Below the pieces are notes generated by a model, which saw only the letters and a program-made list of their open reading frames with translations, had not been told where the DNA came from and did not search any database. Of a stretch of DNA of 18,391 bases, positions 15,839-18,391 are shown piece by piece. Made by a program: the position numbers and the translations under genes. Origin of the DNA: Acidobacteriota bacterium (GTDB taxonomy: Bacteria; Acidobacteriota; Blastocatellia; Pyrinomonadales; Pyrinomonadaceae); the NCBI GenBank assembly GCA_023415725.1, contig JAEZJR010000266.1, positions 1 through 18,391 on the forward strand, read 5' to 3'. The stretch's first letter is position 1. Every line of letters begins with the position of its first letter.

Positions 15839-16147
15839 TCAGATCCAGTTCAATTCGATCGAAATTATCTGGCCGTCTTCGTTGAAGATCTCGTCGAGGC
15901 GGAACGGCCTGCCCGAGTCCTTTAGTGCCTGATGAAGGAACAGCTCGATGAGGCCGCTCGCGAGTTGCTCGACCCGCCCGACCAGGGTCTGCCCGACGCG
16001 GACGTCGAGGGCGGAAGCGGCCATTCGTGTTACCGGCAGGTCGGTGATGATGATCCGCCCCGTCGACTCATCCCTCTCGAAGTCCAAAGACATAGAAATT
16101 TGACCCAGAGCTTGGAGTGTCTTCGTCAATGATGCCGTTTCAGCCAC
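15839..16147 (-). CDS. Small protein of unknown function, coupled to a STAS-like protein
   Basis: The family is not recognised. The frame from a GTG at 16147 gives 102 residues, soluble and acidic, with no membrane helix or signal peptide. The central part (GRIIITDLPVTRMAASALDV, then GQTLVGRVEQLASGLIELFL) suggests a beta strand followed by helices, and it ends in IISIELNWI. It overlaps the end of the upstream gene by 22 bp, so the two are likely translated together. Other starts are possible: a TTG at 16129, or the ATG at residue 19 (MSLDFERDE). No strong ribosome site separates them. The overlap and protein-like composition support a real gene. Confidence 0.7.
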   Translation of the reverse strand: MAETASLTKTLQALGQISMSLDFERDESTGRIIITDLPVTRMAASALDVRVGQTLVGRVEQLASGLIELFLHQALKDSGRPFRLDEIFNEDGQIISIELNWI

Positions 16148-16509
16148 CTGATCGCGTCCGAACGATCGAAAAAGATCTGGTGCGGCGACCCCTCCCGGGC
16201 CAGAAGCTGAAATTGCCTCGCGCTGTCGAATTGTTTAGGGTTAGCCACCACGACCGCCATCACCAGATGCCCGGTCCTTTCCGCAGGCCATACCTCCGTG
16301 GCGAGTTTGACGAATTCCGCCTTGGAGATCTCTATCATCGACTTGCGCATGTCGATCAGTATGCGTCCGCCGTCGAGCACCTTGGCGTCGGAATAAATAT
16401 CATCCCAATGCGCCGTGATGTCGTCGTAGGTGACCGCCCCGGTAAAGGTAACGATCGTTATCTCACAATCGCAATCGAATTTGTAAGAGATCGGCAAAAT
16501 CGGCCTCAC
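16126..16509 (-). CDS. SpoIIAA/STAS-like protein
   Basis: Resembles the SpoIIAA-like/STAS-type family: an opening beta strand YKFDCDCEITIVTFTGAVTY, a helix, GGRILIDMRKS as the central strand and loop, a later strand LVMAVVVANP, and a closing IFFDRSDAIRWLKRHH that matches the family ending. Such proteins are usually small cytoplasmic regulators or lipid- or partner-binding modules; the partner here is unknown. The frame remains open to a GTG at 16602, but residues encoded there are Arg/Lys/Cys-rich and unlike the family, so I placed the start at the GTG at 16509. A TTG at 16497 with GAGG six bases upstream is equally good. It overlaps the next gene by 22 bp. Confidence 0.75.
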   Translation of the reverse strand: MRPILPISYKFDCDCEITIVTFTGAVTYDDITAHWDDIYSDAKVLDGGRILIDMRKSMIEISKAEFVKLATEVWPAERTGHLVMAVVVANPKQFDSARQFQLLAREGSPHQIFFDRSDAIRWLKRHH

Positions 16510-16637
16510 GGGCCACCACGCTGCCGAGCCGCCCCGGAGCCGATCACAGAACCCCTTCTTAGGTCGGCACCTTTTCCGGATGGTGGGTCCGGTGTGAAGC
16601 ACTTGGCGGCCCGATCGTGCGTACGTGGAGCCGCGAT

Positions 16638-16665
16638 TCTATATTTAAATCGAATTAATATTCAA
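16638..16665 (-). promoter_or_regulatory. Possible sigma70-type promoter for the STAS-like gene pair
   Basis: On the minus strand, TTGAAT, 16 bp, TATAGA lies in an AT-rich patch 130-160 bp upstream of the chosen start, pointing at the STAS-like gene. Each hexamer matches the consensus at four of six positions. The patch also holds the stop codon of a possible broken upstream frame. Confidence 0.4.
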
Positions 16666-16812
16666 GCGTTATCTGCAAAAATTTAGAGTGCTCCCTGTCA
16701 GCCTCCGTTATTGTCACTTCTTCGAAGGGCGAGCCGGGTGGTTTTCCCAGGTCTGAAGCGTTCCTACCACCGTGCTGAAAAGATCGGTTTCCTCCCTGTC
16801 TCGCCCGCACAT
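16655..16812 (-). pseudogene. Possible frame-broken small gene
   Basis: Two minus-strand pieces read like protein. From the ATG at 16812: MCGRDREETDLFSTVVGTLQ, then TWENHPARP to a stop. In another frame immediately after: FEEVTITEADREHSKFLQIT, then LEY to a stop at 16655. Joined, they would give about 52 residues with one base missing near 16735. No ribosome site precedes the ATG, and no family is recognised. This may be a decayed gene or chance. Confidence 0.25.
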
Positions 16813-16881
16813 CTATAGGCAAACAAAACAGTTTAAATAAAAAGTATGCCCGCTGACGTTCCGGGAAGGTACGGATGGCGC

Positions 16882-17023
16882 GTCGGTACCACCCGCAGTA
16901 GCGGGTGGGGCATTTTGCGTGTAGCATCTATTCGATGTGGAACAAAACTGACCGGATCACTATGGGATGGAGGATCTGGCCGTCATCTCAAAGAGCTAGC
17001 CCGCTACGGCGGGTGGTACCGAC
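16882..17023. repeat. Inverted doublet of a REP-like palindromic repeat
   Basis: GTCGGTACCACCCGC followed by AGTAGCGGG (16882-16905) recurs as its reverse complement at 17000-17023, 24 bp with one mismatch. Each copy is itself a hairpin: CCACCCGC-AGTA-GCGGGTGG on the left and CCCGC-TACG-GCGGG on the right. Two inverted copies about 95 bp apart resemble a REPIN doublet. The right copy lies inside the coding sequence at 16962-17498. Confidence 0.7.
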
Positions 17024-17498
17024 ACTCGTCGTGATCTTTCTGTGTGCCGCATGGGCGGGGGCACAGGTTTGCACGGTGGAGGAGGTTCCGGAGGTCAGGG
17101 GGTTGAAGTTGGGGATGAAGCGGAAGGAGTTCCTCTCGAAGTTCCCCGGAACCAAGCCGATCAACATGTTCAACCGGCAGGAACTTTCGCGTTTTCGGGG
17201 GTTCTCAGGGCTGGAGATGCTGGCGTTCAGGATCAACAACCAAACGCTCATCCTCGACCAGCTCGAGCTGCGATACGCGGGGCTATCCGGCGGGATAGAC
17301 CGCCTCACTATGCGAGTCGGCCGCGAGCTCGGCGTGCCGCAGGATGCGTGGAAGGTCGACGGCGACAAGGCCGAGATGCAATGCCTGAAATTCGGCGTCA
17401 GAGTGGATGCCTCCAACAACGGCTTCACCATCACCGACACCGAAGGCCAAAAATACTGGGACCGCATGCGTGAAGCCTCTGAGAGGAGCAACCGGTAA
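16962..17498 (+). CDS. Exported protein of unknown function
   Basis: The family has no name I can give. From the ATG at 16962 the product is 178 residues. It begins with a basic stretch, a hydrophobic core (VVPTLVVIFLCAAWAGA) and a likely signal-peptidase site before QVCTVEEVP. The mature part opens with RGLKLGMKRKEFLSKFPG, a start seen in many exported acidobacterial-type hypothetical proteins. It then alternates strands and helices (AFRINNQTLILDQLELRYAG, GFTITDTEGQKYW). Two cysteines (VCTV, MQCL) could pair. An upstream ATG at 16905 lies within a REP repeat and is less likely. The REP copy at 17000-17023 encodes the SPLRRVVPT region of the signal peptide. It is followed by a clear terminator, so it is a single-gene transcript. 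Confidence 0.82.
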   Translation: MGWRIWPSSQRASPLRRVVPTLVVIFLCAAWAGAQVCTVEEVPEVRGLKLGMKRKEFLSKFPGTKPINMFNRQELSRFRGFSGLEMLAFRINNQTLILDQLELRYAGLSGGIDRLTMRVGRELGVPQDAWKVDGDKAEMQCLKFGVRVDASNNGFTITDTEGQKYWDRMREASERSNR

Positions 17499-17526
17499 GA
17501 ATTTCATCCACAGGTGGCCATAGTTG

Positions 17527-17554
17527 AACACGGATCATTCGTCCGTGTTTTTTT
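17527..17554 (+). terminator. Rho-independent terminator after the exported-protein gene
   Basis: AACACGGA-7 nt-TCCGTGTT is a perfect 8-bp stem directly followed by five more Ts, 29 bp after the stop at 17498. Confidence 0.9.
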
Positions 17555-17561
17555 GATCTGC

Positions 17562-17693
17562 TCCGTGTGTCCCGTGCTTCAGGTCTGTTTTCTTGTTTTC
17601 TTCGTTCGTGGTTGAAAAAGAGTTCTGAACCACAAAAAAGGAAACAAGAAAGAGGAAGAATTGAACCACGGAACGCACGGAAGGACACGGAAA
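17562..17693 (-). repeat. Dispersed repeat copy B within a long imperfect palindrome
   Basis: Read on the minus strand, 17693 to 17608 repeats the order of copy A at 1262-1347: CCGTG-periodic tract, TTCTTC-rich tract, then a hairpin (GTGGTT at 17608, AACCAC at 17628). On its left, TCCGTGT and CCCGTGC (17562-17577) mirror GCACGG and ACACGGA on the right, so the whole 130 bp can fold on itself. Confidence 0.65.
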
Positions 17694-17706
17694 GAAGAAG
17701 AATGTT

Positions 17707-17788
17707 TTTGCCCGCGAAAGGGCGCTAAAGGGCACGAAAAAGATCTTTAATTAAATTTTCGCGTTCATTCGCGTGATTCGCGGGCAAA
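17707..17788. repeat. Second palindromic intergenic repeat with 12-bp arms
   Basis: TTTGCCCGCGAA (17707-17718) and TTCGCGGGCAAA (17777-17788) are perfect inverted arms around an AT-rich 58-bp centre that contains TTCGCG words (TTTTCGCGTTCATTCGCG). No gene is seen. It abuts copy B, so different repeat types are stacked here. Confidence 0.65.
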
Positions 17789-17829
17789 GATTTGTGTTGA
17801 TGCGGAGGAGGCGGGGGCGCTAACGCGAT

Positions 17830-17871
17830 CCGCCGCATACCTGCGGCGGTTCTGACAGGGGCGGTTCTGAC
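17830..17871. repeat. GC-rich hairpin plus 12-bp direct repeat upstream of the zinc-ribbon gene
   Basis: CCGCCGCA-TACC-TGCGGCGG (17830-17849) is a perfect 8-bp hairpin. GGCGGTTCTGAC occurs at 17845-17856 and again at 17860-17871. This sits 43 bp before the ATG at 17914 and may lie in its leader. Confidence 0.55.
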
Positions 17872-17913
17872 TTTATGTGGAACTAGCGGGGGCGGAAAAG
17901 CGTAGGGAGCGGT

Positions 17914-18391
17914 ATGTTTTGTCCGAGGTGTGGGTTGGCCAACGGGGACGAGGTGATCTTCTGCCGCGGGTGCGGGCTCGACCTGGTCGAGGTTCGGGTG
18001 GCGATCGTGCCTGACAAGCTCGAACCGCAGAGGCCGGCGAGCCTGGCGGAACGCCTGTCCGAACGCCGACGCATCCGCCGTGCCGGTGCCGAAGGGATCA
18101 GCGACCCGCTCGCACTCGAAGAGAAGTCCATCGCCCTCGCCAGCCGCGGGCTGATGAACGTGCTGGTCGCCGCGGGGCTCGGCTACATCACGCTGATGGT
18201 CTATTCGCGGCCGCCGGTGGACGGCATCTTCTGGCTGCTGCCGCTGCTTTTCACGATCATCTTCGCCTCCGGTGCACTCGGCCGCTTCGTACAGGCCGCC
18301 ACCCTCCGCAGCCTCGCCCGCCGCCACCGCGGATCCGCCGCACTCCCCCAACCCCGCGAAGACCTCATCACCCCAACCCGCTCCCCCTACC
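17914..18391 (+). CDS. Zinc-ribbon membrane protein, 3' end cut off
   Basis: Function unknown. 159 codons are present and the frame is open at the window end. The ATG at 17914 is preceded by GGGAG at 5 nt. Residues 1-20 hold a zinc-ribbon cysteine quartet, CPRC (3-6) and CRGC (17-20). A charged, Arg/Glu-rich linker follows (about 35-72), then two membrane helices (about 80-97, NVLVAAGLGYITLMVY, and 104-124, IFWLLPLLFTIIFASGALG), then a basic, Pro-rich tail. The layout, zinc ribbon plus a pair of helices, is common among small unnamed bacterial membrane proteins. GC at third positions is very high, higher than in the neighbouring repeat block. Confidence 0.85.
   Translation, partial: MFCPRCGLANGDEVIFCRGCGLDLVEVRVAIVPDKLEPQRPASLAERLSERRRIRRAGAEGISDPLALEEKSIALASRGLMNVLVAAGLGYITLMVYSRPPVDGIFWLLPLLFTIIFASGALGRFVQAATLRSLARRHRGSAALPQPREDLITPTRSPY

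Noticed and set aside
16882..17023. Insertion sequence with terminal inverted repeats
   Set aside because: Only about 95 bp lie between the arms, with no transposase; a REP doublet fits better.
17725..18351. Minus-strand open frame (208 codons) at the right end
   Set aside because: It overlaps the zinc-ribbon gene, which has a proper ribosome site, cysteine quartet and membrane helices; the antisense product has no motif and runs into the repeat block.

Overview
The window is a chromosomal type IV pilus (T4P) locus from a moderately GC-rich, diderm, motile or pilus-bearing bacterium. No rRNA or marker gene is present, so taxonomy is inference. The exported proteins with an 'RGLKLGM...FPG' start, the small zinc-ribbon membrane protein, the fused PilM-PilN and the abundant intergenic repeats are most like Acidobacteriota, perhaps class Blastocatellia. 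No RNA gene, CRISPR array or intact insertion sequence was found.

Left two thirds (1-11522), all on the minus strand and read right to left: pilT (retraction ATPase), a fused pilM-pilN gene (interrupted by one frame change), pilO, a membrane-anchored protein in the place of pilP, pilQ (secretin), a divergent pilB-like extension ATPase, a 520-bp repeat-filled gap, and pilC (platform protein, cut by the window start). Together these give two ATPases, the inner-membrane platform and alignment complex, and the outer-membrane pore. No pilin or prepilin peptidase gene is in view. The gap 11523-11966 is AT-rich and separates pilT from a divergent plus-strand pair, pilS-pilR (11967-14993), a membrane sensor kinase and a sigma54-type activator that would be expected to control pilin transcription.

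Right third (14994-18391) is looser accessory ground. After pilR come short palindromes, a strong hairpin, a coding-like but frame-broken small gene (15173-15457) and a strong plus-strand terminator at 15771-15817. On the minus strand lie two overlapping small genes (15839-16509), one with a SpoIIAA/STAS-like fold signature. Next is a plus-strand exported protein (16962-17498) whose signal-peptide region is built partly from a REP-like repeat, followed by a good terminator, a 300-bp block of stacked palindromic repeats, and a partial zinc-ribbon membrane protein.

Most unusual points: the pilM-pilN fusion and its frame break, a fourfold degenerate repeat in the N-terminal half of PilQ, a non-lipoprotein stand-in for PilP, a PilB with an unfamiliar N-terminus and altered Asp box, and several dispersed repeat families, one of which supplies the pilB stop codon.
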